A stretch of 64,000 nucleotides of DNA from an uncultured Anaerolineales bacterium (GCA_937135955.1 CAKZOB010000053.1:1-64000); one strand, 5' to 3'; positions 1 to 8,889 are shown, numbered from the stretch's first letter. A program made the numbers and translations. Notes: generated by a model from the sequence alone, not told the origin.

Positions 1-812
1 GCCACGTCTGGCACGGCCTGGCGCACATGCCGCAGCGCCGCCAGCAATTGCTGATCGCCTTTGAGGCGGTTGAGTCGCCCCGCAAAGAGGATCACCCGCC
101 GCCCACCCAGCCGGAGACGCTGACGCAGCACAGCGACAGCGAACTCCGGCACGTCGAAACGGCTGGGATCAATGCCGTTGTGCACCACTTCGAACGGCGG
201 CAGATGGTTGGCTTCCAGGGCCTTCTTCAGTTCGTTGCTGACAGCGACCCGCGCATCAGTATAGTAATGTAGCGTGTGCCGGATCGAGAGATTGCGGGCG
301 GGATTCCAGCGCAAGCGCATCTGCCACAGGTTGTAGCCGAAGGGTAGGCGGTAGTTGAACCCGTCGCACTGTTCCGGGCGGGAAGGGTCTATGAAGTAGG
401 TGAGCTTGCCGTAGGCGAAGGTCATCGCATCGTGCGCCGTGAAGACCGTCGCCGCGCCAGCATAGCGGGCGATGACCAGACTGTGATAGCTGAGATGGCT
501 ATGGATATTGTGCGCGTGTACCACGTCGGGGCGCAACCGGCGCAACAGGCGGTTGAGCGGCCAGACGGTCTGCGGGTTGAACAGGCTAAACCACGCCCGC
601 CAGCGCTCGGCGTAGCGCGAATGCAGCACATGCACGGTGAAGCCGTCTCGTTTCTCGACGCGCGATGGCCCCGCCGAAGTGGTAACGAACGTGACCCGAT
701 GCCCCGCGGCGACATAGCCCTGCCCCAGTTGCCAGGCGACCCGGCCTGCGCCGCCCGGTTCGTCGGGGGGGAGCAGGTCGCTGAGGATGACAATGTGCAT
801 GGGTGTAGACAT
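1..812 (-). CDS. Glycosyltransferase family 4, 3' part outside window
   Basis: Sugar transfer from an activated nucleotide donor, probably at the cytoplasmic face of the membrane during polysaccharide assembly. About 270 codons are visible. The N-terminal GT-B domain starts with a Rossmann strand (MHIVILSDLLPPDEPGGAG) and has the acceptor-side HAHNIHSHLS segment near residue 110. The C-terminal domain begins at VHNGIDPSRF and FAGRLNRLKG, but the E-x7-E motif lies beyond the window edge. The start at 812 (MSTPMHIV) gives a longer N-terminus than the internal ATG at 800, which fits the family equally well. It is the last visible gene of the minus-strand operon, 191 nt beyond the previous glycosyltransferase, and the gap is filled by an inverted repeat. 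The acceptor and sugar cannot be told from sequence. Confidence 0.88.
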   Translation of the reverse strand, partial: MSTPMHIVILSDLLPPDEPGGAGRVAWQLGQGYVAAGHRVTFVTTSAGPSRVEKRDGFTVHVLHSRYAERWRAWFSLFNPQTVWPLNRLLRRLRPDVVHAHNIHSHLSYHSLVIARYAGAATVFTAHDAMTFAYGKLTYFIDPSRPEQCDGFNYRLPFGYNLWQMRLRWNPARNLSIRHTLHYYTDARVAVSNELKKALEANHLPPFEVVHNGIDPSRFDVPEFAVAVLRQRLRLGGRRVILFAGRLNRLKGDQQLLAALRHVRQAVPDV

Positions 813-953
813 CGGGTCTAGCCGTCGGTTATCAATCACCAGGAGCCGCCAGATACAACCGGGCGTGCGCTGCTTCCTAAGATACCACATCCCTTCGGCC
901 CTGCCAGCCGCGCATCCGGCGCTGGGGTATCTCACGATGGGGGCGAAATACCT

Positions 954-1031
954 GAACCGCAGAGACGCAGAGGACGCCGAGAAGAACTAACACTCCCTCC
1001 AACCTATCTTTTCTCTGTGCCTCTGCGGTTC
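954..1031. repeat. Dispersed inverted repeat, family B copy 1
   Basis: Two arms built from GCAGAG/CTCTGC words (954-984 and 1008-1031) can pair into a long imperfect hairpin. Related copies lie at 49634-49720 and 53950-54030. The right arm supplies the last codons and stop of the neighbouring glycosyltransferase. Confidence 0.8.
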
Positions 1032-2158
1032 AAAGACTCTCGCCCCGAATGCGAATGCATCGCCTGCTCGTAGACGCCGATCACGCGCTCCGCGACCTGC
1101 GCCCAGTCCTGCGTTTCGGCGTAGGCACGGCCTGCCGCACCCAGCCGCGCTCGCAGCGCGTCGTCGGTCAGCACGCGGACGATAGCATCGGCCAGCGCGG
1201 GCACGTCGTCCTGAGGGACGAGCAGCCCTGTTTCGCCATCGCGCACGGCTTCGGCCACGCCGCTGCCCGTCGTGCCGATCACTGGCAGTCCGCACGCGCT
1301 CGCCTCCAGGAAGACCAGCCCGAAACCTTCAAGCTTCTCGCCTATTGTCAGCGAGGGCAGCGCGAAGACATCAGCGTGCTGATACCAGCCCCGCAATTCC
1401 TCCTCGGAGACCTGCCCTAGCAAATGCACACAATCCGCCAGGCCTAGTGCGCGCGCCTGTTGCTGCACTCTGGCCAGATAGTCCGGCTCCAACTGAATGC
1501 CGGTCACGACAAGCTGCGCGTCTGGCACGCGCTGACGCACATGGGCCAGGGCCTCGACCAGCAGATGCGTTCCCTTGCGCGCTTTCACACCGCCGGTGGC
1601 CAGGATAGTCGGGCCGTGTTTGGCGGGCGCGGGGGCAGGCTGCCGAAAACGGGCGACATGCACCCCGTTGCGGATGACATGCGGCGCGCTGCCCGGCAAC
1701 GCGGCGTGTACTTGCGCTGCCGTGTACTCGCTGACCGCGATCAGGTGTGCGCGACGATAAGCGCGGCGGTAGAGCGCGCCGACCAACCGCCGCCGGGCCG
1801 TCTGGGGGACATACGTGCCATGTGCTGTCACCACCAGCGGGCGCTGACCCGCCGCTGCCGCGCCCAGGACGCTATACGGTTCGGCGACCACGTGCAGCAG
1901 GTCGCAGCCGGCGGTTGACCGGCGGACGCGCGGGATCGCCAGCAGCGAGCGGGCAACGAACAGGCGCGGGCGCGGCACCAGGCGCGGCAACACGGGGCGC
2001 AGGTCGGCCAGCCCCTCGATACCCGCTAGCGTCTCGCCCGGCTGTGTCAGCGCCACAACCTCGATCCCCCTTCTGGCCAGCGCGTGGGCCAGCTCCAGGG
2101 CGTAGCGCGCCCAGCCGTAATGTGTGTGGAATCCAGAAGAAAGCAAGGCGACGCGCAT
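1004..2158 (-). CDS. Glycosyltransferase family 4 (GT-B fold)
   Basis: Probably transfers a hexose or uronic acid onto a growing glycan. It is 384 aa with the usual two Rossmann-like domains. The first begins at MRVALLSSGFHTHYGWARYA. The second carries ILATGGVKARKGTHLLVEAL near residue 190, and the donor-binding E-x7-E motif EGFGLVFLEASACGLPV lies near 285. The start at 2158 directly follows the methyltransferase stop (2166), as expected for a coupled operon. The last eleven residues (ESLNRRGTEKR) are encoded by one arm of a dispersed inverted repeat, so the native C-terminus has been replaced or extended by repeat insertion. The catalytic core is complete and the enzyme is probably functional. 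Confidence 0.92.
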   Translation of the reverse strand: MRVALLSSGFHTHYGWARYALELAHALARRGIEVVALTQPGETLAGIEGLADLRPVLPRLVPRPRLFVARSLLAIPRVRRSTAGCDLLHVVAEPYSVLGAAAAGQRPLVVTAHGTYVPQTARRRLVGALYRRAYRRAHLIAVSEYTAAQVHAALPGSAPHVIRNGVHVARFRQPAPAPAKHGPTILATGGVKARKGTHLLVEALAHVRQRVPDAQLVVTGIQLEPDYLARVQQQARALGLADCVHLLGQVSEEELRGWYQHADVFALPSLTIGEKLEGFGLVFLEASACGLPVIGTTGSGVAEAVRDGETGLLVPQDDVPALADAIVRVLTDDALRARLGAAGRAYAETQDWAQVAERVIGVYEQAMHSHSGRESLNRRGTEKR

Positions 2159-2165
2159 CGTCAGG

Positions 2166-2765
2166 TCAACGCTTGCGGGCTTTCACCCAATAGCTGGACG
2201 GAAAGTTGGGGACGCTGTGATCTATTGCATCGAGGCTGAGAATGTCATAGTGATCTTTGAGCAGATGGCGGATGCCATACTCAGTGAAACGCCAGTAATC
2301 GTGCGGTTCCAGGTGTAGTGCCTGGCGAAATGGCAAACCGAGCAACAGGATTCCCCCCGGCTTGAGGATGCGGGTGATCTCAGCTAACGCGCTCAGGTAG
2401 TCGTCTACGTGCTCCAGCACGCTCCCGCACAGCACCGCGTCATAGGACTCGTCGGCGATCTCCGGCATGTGCCGGATGTCAACCTGCAATTGCGCCCCGC
2501 GCGCCGTAGACAGGTCGGCGGTAGTATAGGACTCGGCAGCAGTGAAGTAGTCGCGATAGTGCTTCCCTTCTTTGTCGGAGTCACTGCCGCTCCCCAGGGA
2601 AATCACGTGACCGGTCACGTCGGCGGCGTGCTTTCGCAGCCAGGCGTTGGTCTCGCGGCGGTTGCGCGTGATATGCAGCCCCAGCAACTCCAGGATTTTG
2701 ATCTTCAACCACACAGGGAGCAGGTGCTTAAAACGCTCTTTGAAGCGGTAGAGAAACATGCGCAT
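2166..2765 (-). CDS. Class I SAM-dependent methyltransferase
   Basis: A 199-aa methyltransferase (Methyltransf_11 type). Motif I is the loop VISLGSGSDSDKEGKHY. An acidic strand end follows (TTADLST), then the motif IV region YDAVLCGSVLEHVDDY and the LKPGGILLLGLPF loop. The DYWRFTEYGIRHLL segment is typical of methyltransferases found beside glycosyltransferases. I chose the start at 2765 because AAGGAG lies nine bases upstream. The longer open frame would run through the preceding glycosyltransferase gene. It probably methylates a sugar or capping group of the glycan made by this operon; the acceptor is not deducible. Confidence 0.85.
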   Translation of the reverse strand: MRMFLYRFKERFKHLLPVWLKIKILELLGLHITRNRRETNAWLRKHAADVTGHVISLGSGSDSDKEGKHYRDYFTAAESYTTADLSTARGAQLQVDIRHMPEIADESYDAVLCGSVLEHVDDYLSALAEITRILKPGGILLLGLPFRQALHLEPHDYWRFTEYGIRHLLKDHYDILSLDAIDHSVPNFPSSYWVKARKR

Positions 2766-2784
2766 GGGAGAATGCTCCTTGTGT

Positions 2785-3963
2785 TCAACCTGCCTCTTCC
2801 GCGAATGCCTTGATCGCTGCGGCCCGCGCTGCCCAAGTATAGCGCGCCAGAGCCTCAGCACGGGCACGCGCGCCCAATTGCGCACAGAAGGCCGGATCAT
2901 CGCGCAGGCGGCGGATCGCAGTCGCCAGCGCAGCCGAATCGCCGGGCGGGACAAGCAGCGCTGTTTTTCCTTCGGTCAGCACTTCGGCGAAGGCGGGTAG
3001 GTTCGAGGCGACGATAGCCCGCCCCGCCGCCATATACTCGAACAGCTTGAGCGGCGACGTATGATAGGCGAACTGCTCCGTCCACGGGTGGGGCATGGCG
3101 CAGACATCGAAAGCGCTCAGGTACAACGGCACAGCGTCGGGCAATACCTGTCCCGTCGCCAGGAAGCGCGTTGCATCCATCCCCGCCGCCGTCCAACGAG
3201 TGCGCAGCGCTGCGACCATGTCTTCCGGCCCGCCGACAATCGCCAGATGTGCCCCTTCGACCTCGCGCAGCGCCTCTACCAGCGTGCCCACGCCCTTATC
3301 CAGGCCGAGCATAGTCAGCCGCCCCACCCAGCCGACGATAAAGGCGTCTGTCGGCCAGTTGGCCGCCGCCCGCGCTGCAGCGCGATCGGGTAGATCGGCG
3401 AAACGCGCCGCGCGGAAGCCATCGTGCGCCACCAGGACGCGCGTTGCCCCTAGCGCGCGCATATACTCGGCCAGATGCCCGGTGATTGCCACCACACGTG
3501 CCCGCCGCGCCAGCAGCTTCTGCAACGGTTGAGCGGGGCGTGAACGGTGCACTTGATGCATCTCATAAATCAGCGGCGTGCGCGGGCGTAGCAGGGCCAG
3601 CGCCGCGCCGATGAACAGATCGCGCGTGTAGAGCACGTCGGCCCGCTGAAAGGGCAACCAGGCCAGCAGCGCCAGCAGATAGGTGAACGTCTGCGTCAGG
3701 AAGGTGAGCACAGAGCGAGGGAACAGGGGGAACAAATCCAGGCAGGGCAGGCGCGCGAAGGCAAAATTGCGCCGCACGCCGTAATGATCCCACAGCGAGC
3801 GCACCCCGCGCAGTTCGCGCGTGTTGAAGCGGCGCGGTGCCACCAGCGTCACAGCATAACCGGCGTCCGCCAGCGCCTCGCACATCTGCGCAATCTGCAG
3901 GCCGTGCGCCTTCTCGGTTGGCAGACGGTTGTTGCTCAGGTAGAGCAGGCGCGGCTCAGCCAT
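2785..3963 (-). CDS. Glycosyltransferase family 4 (GT-B fold)
   Basis: A 392-aa glycosyltransferase. The N-terminus LLYLSNNRLPTEKAHGLQIA is the usual beginning of GT4 enzymes that act on exopolysaccharide intermediates. The C-terminal domain shows VGWVGRLTMLGLDKGVGTLV near residue 210 and a donor-site signature SPLKLFEYMAAGRAIVASN near 305, where the FEYMAAG element takes the place of the canonical E-x7-E. The start overlaps the end of the preceding gene by eight bases, which indicates translational coupling. Specificity is unknown. Confidence 0.92.
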   Translation of the reverse strand: MAEPRLLYLSNNRLPTEKAHGLQIAQMCEALADAGYAVTLVAPRRFNTRELRGVRSLWDHYGVRRNFAFARLPCLDLFPLFPRSVLTFLTQTFTYLLALLAWLPFQRADVLYTRDLFIGAALALLRPRTPLIYEMHQVHRSRPAQPLQKLLARRARVVAITGHLAEYMRALGATRVLVAHDGFRAARFADLPDRAAARAAANWPTDAFIVGWVGRLTMLGLDKGVGTLVEALREVEGAHLAIVGGPEDMVAALRTRWTAAGMDATRFLATGQVLPDAVPLYLSAFDVCAMPHPWTEQFAYHTSPLKLFEYMAAGRAIVASNLPAFAEVLTEGKTALLVPPGDSAALATAIRRLRDDPAFCAQLGARARAEALARYTWAARAAAIKAFAEEAG

Positions 3964-5023
3964 GACGCCTCACCTCGTCCATCAGCGCCACCACACGATC
4001 CATCAGGCTGTCCAGCGAATGCGCCGCCAGCGCTCGCGCCCGCAACTCCGCGCCCAGCGCCGCGCGTTCCTCTGGCGAAAGCGCTAGCAACTGCGCCAGC
4101 CTGTCGGCCAGTGAGCTTTCGTCGGCATCCGGCGGCAGGGTGAGCAGGTCTGCTGCGTCGCCCAGCAAGGGCGCGAAATCCGGGTTGGTGACCAGGGTAG
4201 GCTTGCCCGCGATCATACCTTCCAGCGCGGCCTTGTCGAACAGGCCCGGCGGACTGAGGTTGACGGCGATCGCGCTCCGCCGCAGCAGGGCCATCGCCTC
4301 AGGGTATGGCAACGGGCCGGTCAGCGTCACTGGCGGTGGCGGATCACAGGAACGGATCAACGCTGCCAGCATGGCGGGGTAGTCCGGCTGCTCCAACACC
4401 GGCCCACCGATCAGTTGGACGCGGAACGCGCCCACGTCGCCCCGTGCGGCCAGCAATGCCGCAGCGCGAATCAGCGTGTCCTGCCGCTTGATACGGGCCA
4501 GCCGCGCCACCTGCACAATGGTGGGCGGAGTCTCTTCGCCCTCCGGCGGGGGGAACAGCGCCGCGTCTATGCCGTGCCCCATGACATGGACTCTGTCCGA
4601 TGGCAGCGGGAAGCTGCCCGGCGACGCCGTGAGGATATGCGTGGCCAGGCGAGCGGCCAGGCGCAGTTCGGGCGAGACCTGCCGGTGCGTGTACCACAGC
4701 AATAGCGGTTTGCGGTGCAGGCGCGCCCAGGGCGCGGCGAACCATACATAGCGCGGGATCATGTGGCAGAAGACGCCGTCAACTTCTGGCACCAGTCGCC
4801 GCAGGTGCGCAGTGAAGCGCCACGCCTGCGCCAACCGACCTGCGCCCGCCTCTTTGCCCATGCTCACCGCCCTGACGTTGGAGGGCAGGGGCGGGTAGGC
4901 CGTCTCCTGGCAGATCACGTCGAGGCGATCCAGGCGGGCAGCCAGCGCTTCCACCCAGCGCATGACGAAGCCCACCTGATCGTCGGCGGGGTCGAGCTTG
5001 CGCGTGATCAGCAGCCAGCGCAC
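3956..5023 (-). CDS. Glycosyltransferase family 4, GTG start
   Basis: A glycosyltransferase of about 355 aa beginning VRWLLITRKLDPADDQVG. The open frame extends upstream to an ATG at 5077, but a GTG at 5023 is preceded by GGGGAGG seven bases upstream and follows the stop of the previous gene by one base, so I prefer it. The donor domain contains IVQVARLARIKRQDTLIRAA, and the region near KAALEGMIAGKPTLVTNP is the equivalent of the E-x7-E site. It is more divergent than its neighbours in the donor site. It overlaps the next gene by eight bases. Confidence 0.87.
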   Translation of the reverse strand: MRWLLITRKLDPADDQVGFVMRWVEALAARLDRLDVICQETAYPPLPSNVRAVSMGKEAGAGRLAQAWRFTAHLRRLVPEVDGVFCHMIPRYVWFAAPWARLHRKPLLLWYTHRQVSPELRLAARLATHILTASPGSFPLPSDRVHVMGHGIDAALFPPPEGEETPPTIVQVARLARIKRQDTLIRAAALLAARGDVGAFRVQLIGGPVLEQPDYPAMLAALIRSCDPPPPVTLTGPLPYPEAMALLRRSAIAVNLSPPGLFDKAALEGMIAGKPTLVTNPDFAPLLGDAADLLTLPPDADESSLADRLAQLLALSPEERAALGAELRARALAAHSLDSLMDRVVALMDEVRRHG

Positions 5024-5024
5024 C

Positions 5025-6176
5025 TCAGGCCCTCCCCGCCAGACGCAGCGTCGCCCGGTAGGTTTCAGCGACGGCATCCAGGCCGCGCTGATAGTCGAAG
5101 CGCTCCAGCACGTCGCGTTGTCCCGCCGCGCCCATCGCCCGCGCGCGCGCCGGATCGTCGAGCAGGGCGATGATGGCCTCGGCCAACGCTTCCGGCGTAT
5201 GATCGGTCAGCAGACCGCTTTCGCCGTGCCGCACGACCTCTGCCGCGCCCAGGTGATCGGTGCACACCACCGGTGTGCCCGCTGCCAGCGCCTCGATCAG
5301 CACGCGGGCGACGCCCTCGTAGCGCGAACTGTGCACGTAGACGCTGGCAAGTTGATAGTAAGCGGATAAATCTTCGTAATCCACCCGCCCAGGGAAGATC
5401 ACCCCGGCGGCCTGCCCCTGCCGGACGAAGTCCGGGCGCGCCTGGAAGTCACCGGCCATCACCAGCCGCGCAGACGGGCGGGCCTGCCGCACCAGCCTGT
5501 AAGCTGCCAGCAACAGCTCGACATGCTTGGACGCCGCCGGAAACCCCACCCACAGCAACACCGGCGCATCCGCAGCGATGCCCAGCGCCCCCCGCAGCGC
5601 GGTCAGCCGCTCAGGCGAAACCGGCTCCGCGAAGCTGCTCACGGCGGTGGGGACGGTCAGCACGAAGACGCGCGCCGGATCAACCCCGCGCCGGACGCAG
5701 ATCGCTTTCTCGCGCTGCGAGAGCACGCGCAGCGTGTCGGCGCGCGGGACGACGAGCCGCGCTACCAGGGCCAGGGCGCGGTTGCGCAGGGGGCGCTCGG
5801 CGAGCCAGTGCGGATTGTCGAAAAAGTGACTGTGACTCTGCACGTTGAGCGGCAGCCCAAAGCGCCCCTTGAGCAGCAGCCCGACCAGCCCACAGGCGAA
5901 AGGGTCTTGAGTGGTCACTACGTCGGCGGGGTGTTGCTGGTGCAGGCGCGCTGCCACCCGATAGGCCGCCCAGGGGAAGAGCGCCGGGCGCGTGTTGGTC
6001 GGGTAGATGGCCAGGTTATCGGCGAGTTGCCGCGGCGTTTTTGGCTGACTTGCCGGATTATAGGCGACGATGGTCAGCGTCCCGATGCGCCGCGCGTATT
6101 CCAGATGGCGCTCTACTGTGTTGCCGCGCGGGTCGCCCAGCAACGAGGAGTCCAGGCTGATCATCAGGACGTGCAT
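5025..6176 (-). CDS. Glycosyltransferase family 4 (GT-B fold)
   Basis: A 383-aa GT4 enzyme. The N-terminal domain begins MHVLMISLDSSLLGDPRGNT and continues with an RHLEYARRIG helix. The C-terminal domain has LLWVGFPAASKHVELLLAAY near residue 205 and a clear E-x7-E motif EGVARVLIEALAAGTPVV near 290. It overlaps the upstream glycosyltransferase by 13 bases and abuts the downstream one, so all are likely made from one transcript. It is one of six enzymes that presumably build successive linkages of a single repeating unit. Confidence 0.92.
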   Translation of the reverse strand: MHVLMISLDSSLLGDPRGNTVERHLEYARRIGTLTIVAYNPASQPKTPRQLADNLAIYPTNTRPALFPWAAYRVAARLHQQHPADVVTTQDPFACGLVGLLLKGRFGLPLNVQSHSHFFDNPHWLAERPLRNRALALVARLVVPRADTLRVLSQREKAICVRRGVDPARVFVLTVPTAVSSFAEPVSPERLTALRGALGIAADAPVLLWVGFPAASKHVELLLAAYRLVRQARPSARLVMAGDFQARPDFVRQGQAAGVIFPGRVDYEDLSAYYQLASVYVHSSRYEGVARVLIEALAAGTPVVCTDHLGAAEVVRHGESGLLTDHTPEALAEAIIALLDDPARARAMGAAGQRDVLERFDYQRGLDAVAETYRATLRLAGRA

Positions 6177-7297
6177 ACGCCCTCCAGCACAGCAACCGTC
6201 TGCTCGACCAGCGTCTCCCAGGCGAAACGCTCCAGACCGTCGTCGGTGTGCGCGGCCAGGCGAGCGCGCGTGTCGCCGCTGCAGGCCAGGCGCAGCGTCT
6301 CGGCTAGCGCCGCCGGGTCGGGATAGGGCACCAGCAGCCCGTTGACATCGTGTGCGACGAGTTCGGGGTTGCCCCCCTTGTCGCTGGCGATAACTGGCGT
6401 GCCCGCCCCCAGCGACTCCAGCGCCACGTGCGACAGGCCCTCGTAGCCGGAATAGAGCACCGTGTAGTCGGCGGCGCGGAAATACAGCGCCAGCCGTTCA
6501 CGCGGCACACGTCCCAGAAACGTCACGCGCTCGCCGACCCCCTCGGAGGCCGCCAGCGCCCGCAACCGTGCCTCGTCCGGCCCATCGCCGGCGATCAACA
6601 GGCGCGCCTGTGGCACGGCGGGCAGTGCCCGAATCAAATGATCGATCCCTTTCCAGGGCACCAGGCGGGCGACAGTCAGCAGCAGCGGCCCTGCCCCCAG
6701 CCCCAGCGCAGCGCGCGCCTCGGCCTGACTCAGGCCGGTGGAGACTGTGTCCGGCGGCAGGGCGTTGTAGATGACGTGCACGCGCTCCGGCGGCGCGCCC
6801 CAGCCGATGACCATATCGCGCAGGTAGCGGCTGGGCACGATCACCCGGTCGGCGCGGCGTACCTCGCGCGCCCGCTGCGCCTGCAACAGCCGCACGCGCC
6901 AGAGATAGCGCCCTCGCTGAAAGGCGTCAATGTCTTCGGTCGGGGCGATCCAGCCCTTGTTGACGGCGCGCTCCCAGGCCCGGTCGCCAACCACCTTGAG
7001 CACGCGCGGGACATCGCCGCCGCCGATCAGCGGCAACCCCAGGTTGTTGATGAACATCACCTCGGCGCGGCGCATTTCGCCCCAGGCAGCGCGGGCGTAG
7101 TCTCCCCAGCGCAGGGGGAGCGCCCGCCGGGGAATGCGGCGCAACGGATAAGGGTAGCCCTCCGTCGGCCCCTCACTGAAGGTCAGGACGCGCACCACGT
7201 GCCCGCGCGCCACCAGTTCCGGCAACAGGCGATAGAGATAGGTCGCCGGGCCGCCCGGCTCGGGGTGGAAAATGCCAGTAGCGACGAAGATACGCAT
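6164..7297 (-). CDS. Glycosyltransferase family 4 (GT-B fold)
   Basis: A 377-aa GT4 enzyme starting MRIFVATGIFHPEPGGPATY, a glycine-rich nucleotide-sugar loop typical of the family. The donor domain shows LLTVARLVPWKGIDHLIRAL and the E-x7-E motif EGLSHVALESLGAGTPVIAS near residue 295. It is the first glycosyltransferase after the nucleotide-sugar dehydrogenase. It is separated from that gene by a perfect 14-bp hairpin and has no obvious Shine-Dalgarno, so its translation may depend on that leader structure. The acceptor is unknown. Confidence 0.92.
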   Translation of the reverse strand: MRIFVATGIFHPEPGGPATYLYRLLPELVARGHVVRVLTFSEGPTEGYPYPLRRIPRRALPLRWGDYARAAWGEMRRAEVMFINNLGLPLIGGGDVPRVLKVVGDRAWERAVNKGWIAPTEDIDAFQRGRYLWRVRLLQAQRAREVRRADRVIVPSRYLRDMVIGWGAPPERVHVIYNALPPDTVSTGLSQAEARAALGLGAGPLLLTVARLVPWKGIDHLIRALPAVPQARLLIAGDGPDEARLRALAASEGVGERVTFLGRVPRERLALYFRAADYTVLYSGYEGLSHVALESLGAGTPVIASDKGGNPELVAHDVNGLLVPYPDPAALAETLRLACSGDTRARLAAHTDDGLERFAWETLVEQTVAVLEGVCTS

Positions 7298-7308
7298 GGG
7301 TTGGGATC

Positions 7309-7342
7309 AGCCTTCGGAAGTCTGTGAGGACTTCCGAAGGCT
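7309..7342. repeat. Perfect 14-bp stem, 6-nt loop hairpin
   Basis: Left arm 7309-7322 and right arm 7329-7342 are exact inverted copies (AGCCTTCGGAAGTC), with loop TGTGAG. It lies between the nucleotide-sugar dehydrogenase and the first glycosyltransferase and has no T-run on the minus strand. It may stabilise or partition the operon mRNA. A similar hairpin built on CTTCGGAAGTC-like arms lies at 44393-44426. Confidence 0.85.
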
Positions 7343-7354
7343 CTTCATGAGTGC

Positions 7355-8671
7355 TTACAACCGCACGACGCGCGCCTTGCCTTTATGATTGCCGATCTTG
7401 TTGCGCGTGTCCACAATCAGGCGGGCGTGTTCGAGCAGGAAGGCGGGATCGTAGACAGTATGATCGGTGACAATGACGGCGCAATCCTGCGCCGCCAGCC
7501 ATTCGGGCGACAGTTCCACGCTCTTGACCACGCGGTCACCGCTCAGCCGCACCGACGGGACATAGGGATCGTTGAAGGAGACGATCGCGCCCTTCTCCTC
7601 CAGCAGTTCGTGTACATCCAGCGCGGGCGATTCGCGCACGTCGTCAATGTCGCGCTTGTAGGCCATGCCCAGAATGCCCACGCGCGCCCCGCGCAGGGCC
7701 TTGCCCTCTTCGTTGAGCGCCTCCATGACCATCTTGACCACGTGATAGGGCATGGAGGTATTGATCTCGCTGGCCAGCTCGATGAAACGGGCCGTATAGT
7801 TGAGCGCGCGCAGCTTCCAGCTCAGGTAGAGCGGGTCAATGGGGATGCAGTGCCCACCCAGGCCAGGCCCCGGATAGAAGGCCATGAAGCCAAACGGCTT
7901 GCTCTTGGCCGCCTCGATCACTTCCCACACGTCAATGCCCAGCCGCTGACACATGATGGCCATCTCGTTGACCAGGCCAATGTTCACCGCGCGGAAGGTG
8001 TTCTCCAGCAGCTTGACCATCTCGGCAGCGGTGGGCGACGAAACCTGAATCACCCGTTCGACCGCCGGCTCGTACAGGGCGGTCACCACTTCCACGCAGG
8101 CCGGCGTCATGCCGCCAACCACTTTGGGGGTGTTGCGCACGCCGTAGGTGGGGTTGCCGGGGTCTACGCGCTCCGGCGAGAAAGCCACGAAGACGCTCTC
8201 GCCCACCGTCAGGCCGTTGTTGAGCAGCCGCGGCACGATCACCTCTTCGGTGGTGCCGGGATAGGTTGTGCTCTCCAACACCACCAGCATCCCCGGATGG
8301 CAAATCTTGGCGACCTCGTCCGCCGCGGCGATCACATAGCTCATGTCGGGGTCTTTGGTCTTGCGCAGCGGCGTGGGCACGCAAATGCTGACCGCGTCGG
8401 CGTCGCGCAGGTCGTCGTAGGAGGTGGTGGCGCGCAGCTTGCCCGCCTTGACCAGCGGGGCCAGGTCGGCGGTGGGCACGTCGGCAATGTAGCTGACGCC
8501 CGCGTTGAGTTTGTCCGCTTTCTCGGCCTGCACGTCCAGCCCGATCACCGTATAGCCCGCGCGGGCGAACTCCACTGCCAGGGGCAGTCCCACATAGCCC
8601 ATGCCGATCACGCCGACTTTGGCCGTGCGCTGGTGCAGGCGTTCCAGAAGTTGTTGTTTGTAGTCGGTCAT
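7355..8671 (-). CDS. Nucleotide-sugar 6-dehydrogenase (UDP-GlcNAc/UDP-Glc type)
   Basis: NAD-dependent four-electron oxidation of a UDP-hexose to the uronic acid, which supplies a charged sugar to the glycosyltransferases downstream. It is 438 aa from the ATG at 8671. The N-terminal NAD domain has GMGYVG (G23, G25, G28). The central helix carries the ENTFRAVNIGLVNE segment. The catalytic thiol is Cys275 in GLGGHCIPIDP. The C-terminal domain has GMAYKRDIDDVRESPA. The HCIPIDP loop favours the UDP-N-acetylglucosamine/mannosamine (WbpA/WbpO-like) subgroup over plain UDP-glucose enzymes, but this is family inference. It is the first gene of the glycan operon. Confidence 0.93.
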   Translation of the reverse strand: MTDYKQQLLERLHQRTAKVGVIGMGYVGLPLAVEFARAGYTVIGLDVQAEKADKLNAGVSYIADVPTADLAPLVKAGKLRATTSYDDLRDADAVSICVPTPLRKTKDPDMSYVIAAADEVAKICHPGMLVVLESTTYPGTTEEVIVPRLLNNGLTVGESVFVAFSPERVDPGNPTYGVRNTPKVVGGMTPACVEVVTALYEPAVERVIQVSSPTAAEMVKLLENTFRAVNIGLVNEMAIMCQRLGIDVWEVIEAAKSKPFGFMAFYPGPGLGGHCIPIDPLYLSWKLRALNYTARFIELASEINTSMPYHVVKMVMEALNEEGKALRGARVGILGMAYKRDIDDVRESPALDVHELLEEKGAIVSFNDPYVPSVRLSGDRVVKSVELSPEWLAAQDCAVIVTDHTVYDPAFLLEHARLIVDTRNKIGNHKGKARVVRL

Positions 8672-8768
8672 AGCTCCATCCCAGTATGCCAGGCTAAGCT
8701 CAGGTGACAGAGCAGAAGGGGGGAGGAAACATCCAGGGCCACCCGCATCCGCATCGTTGCAAGCGCTC

Positions 8769-8797
8769 ATTATAGTGCGCCCCCACGTAGCGGACAA
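8769..8797 (-). promoter_or_regulatory. Sigma70-type promoter of the glycan operon
   Basis: On the minus strand TTGTCC (8792-8797) and TATAAT (8769-8774) are separated by exactly 17 bases. The predicted start is about 90 nt ahead of the nucleotide-sugar dehydrogenase. Confidence 0.7.
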
Positions 8798-8834
8798 TGA
8801 CGCTCGTCCACTGCGCGGCTGACAGGTGTCACTT

Positions 8835-8850
8835 TGTGAAAAAAATCACT
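8835..8850. promoter_or_regulatory. CRP/FNR-like palindrome in divergent intergenic region
   Basis: TGTGA-N6-TCACT, one base from a perfect CRP-type site, with an A-rich centre. Its centre is about 60 bases before the start predicted from the TATACT at 8890-8895, the usual class I activator distance. No good -35 element accompanies that -10, which fits activator dependence. Confidence 0.4.
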
Positions 8851-8889
8851 ATCTCTGCTGCCGCATATCCGCCGTAAAGCCAGGGGGAG

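Noticed and set aside
7385-8707. Long plus-strand open frame opposite the nucleotide-sugar dehydrogenase
   Set aside because: It is a shadow frame rich in His, Gly and Arg with no family signature. The minus-strand gene has all catalytic motifs.
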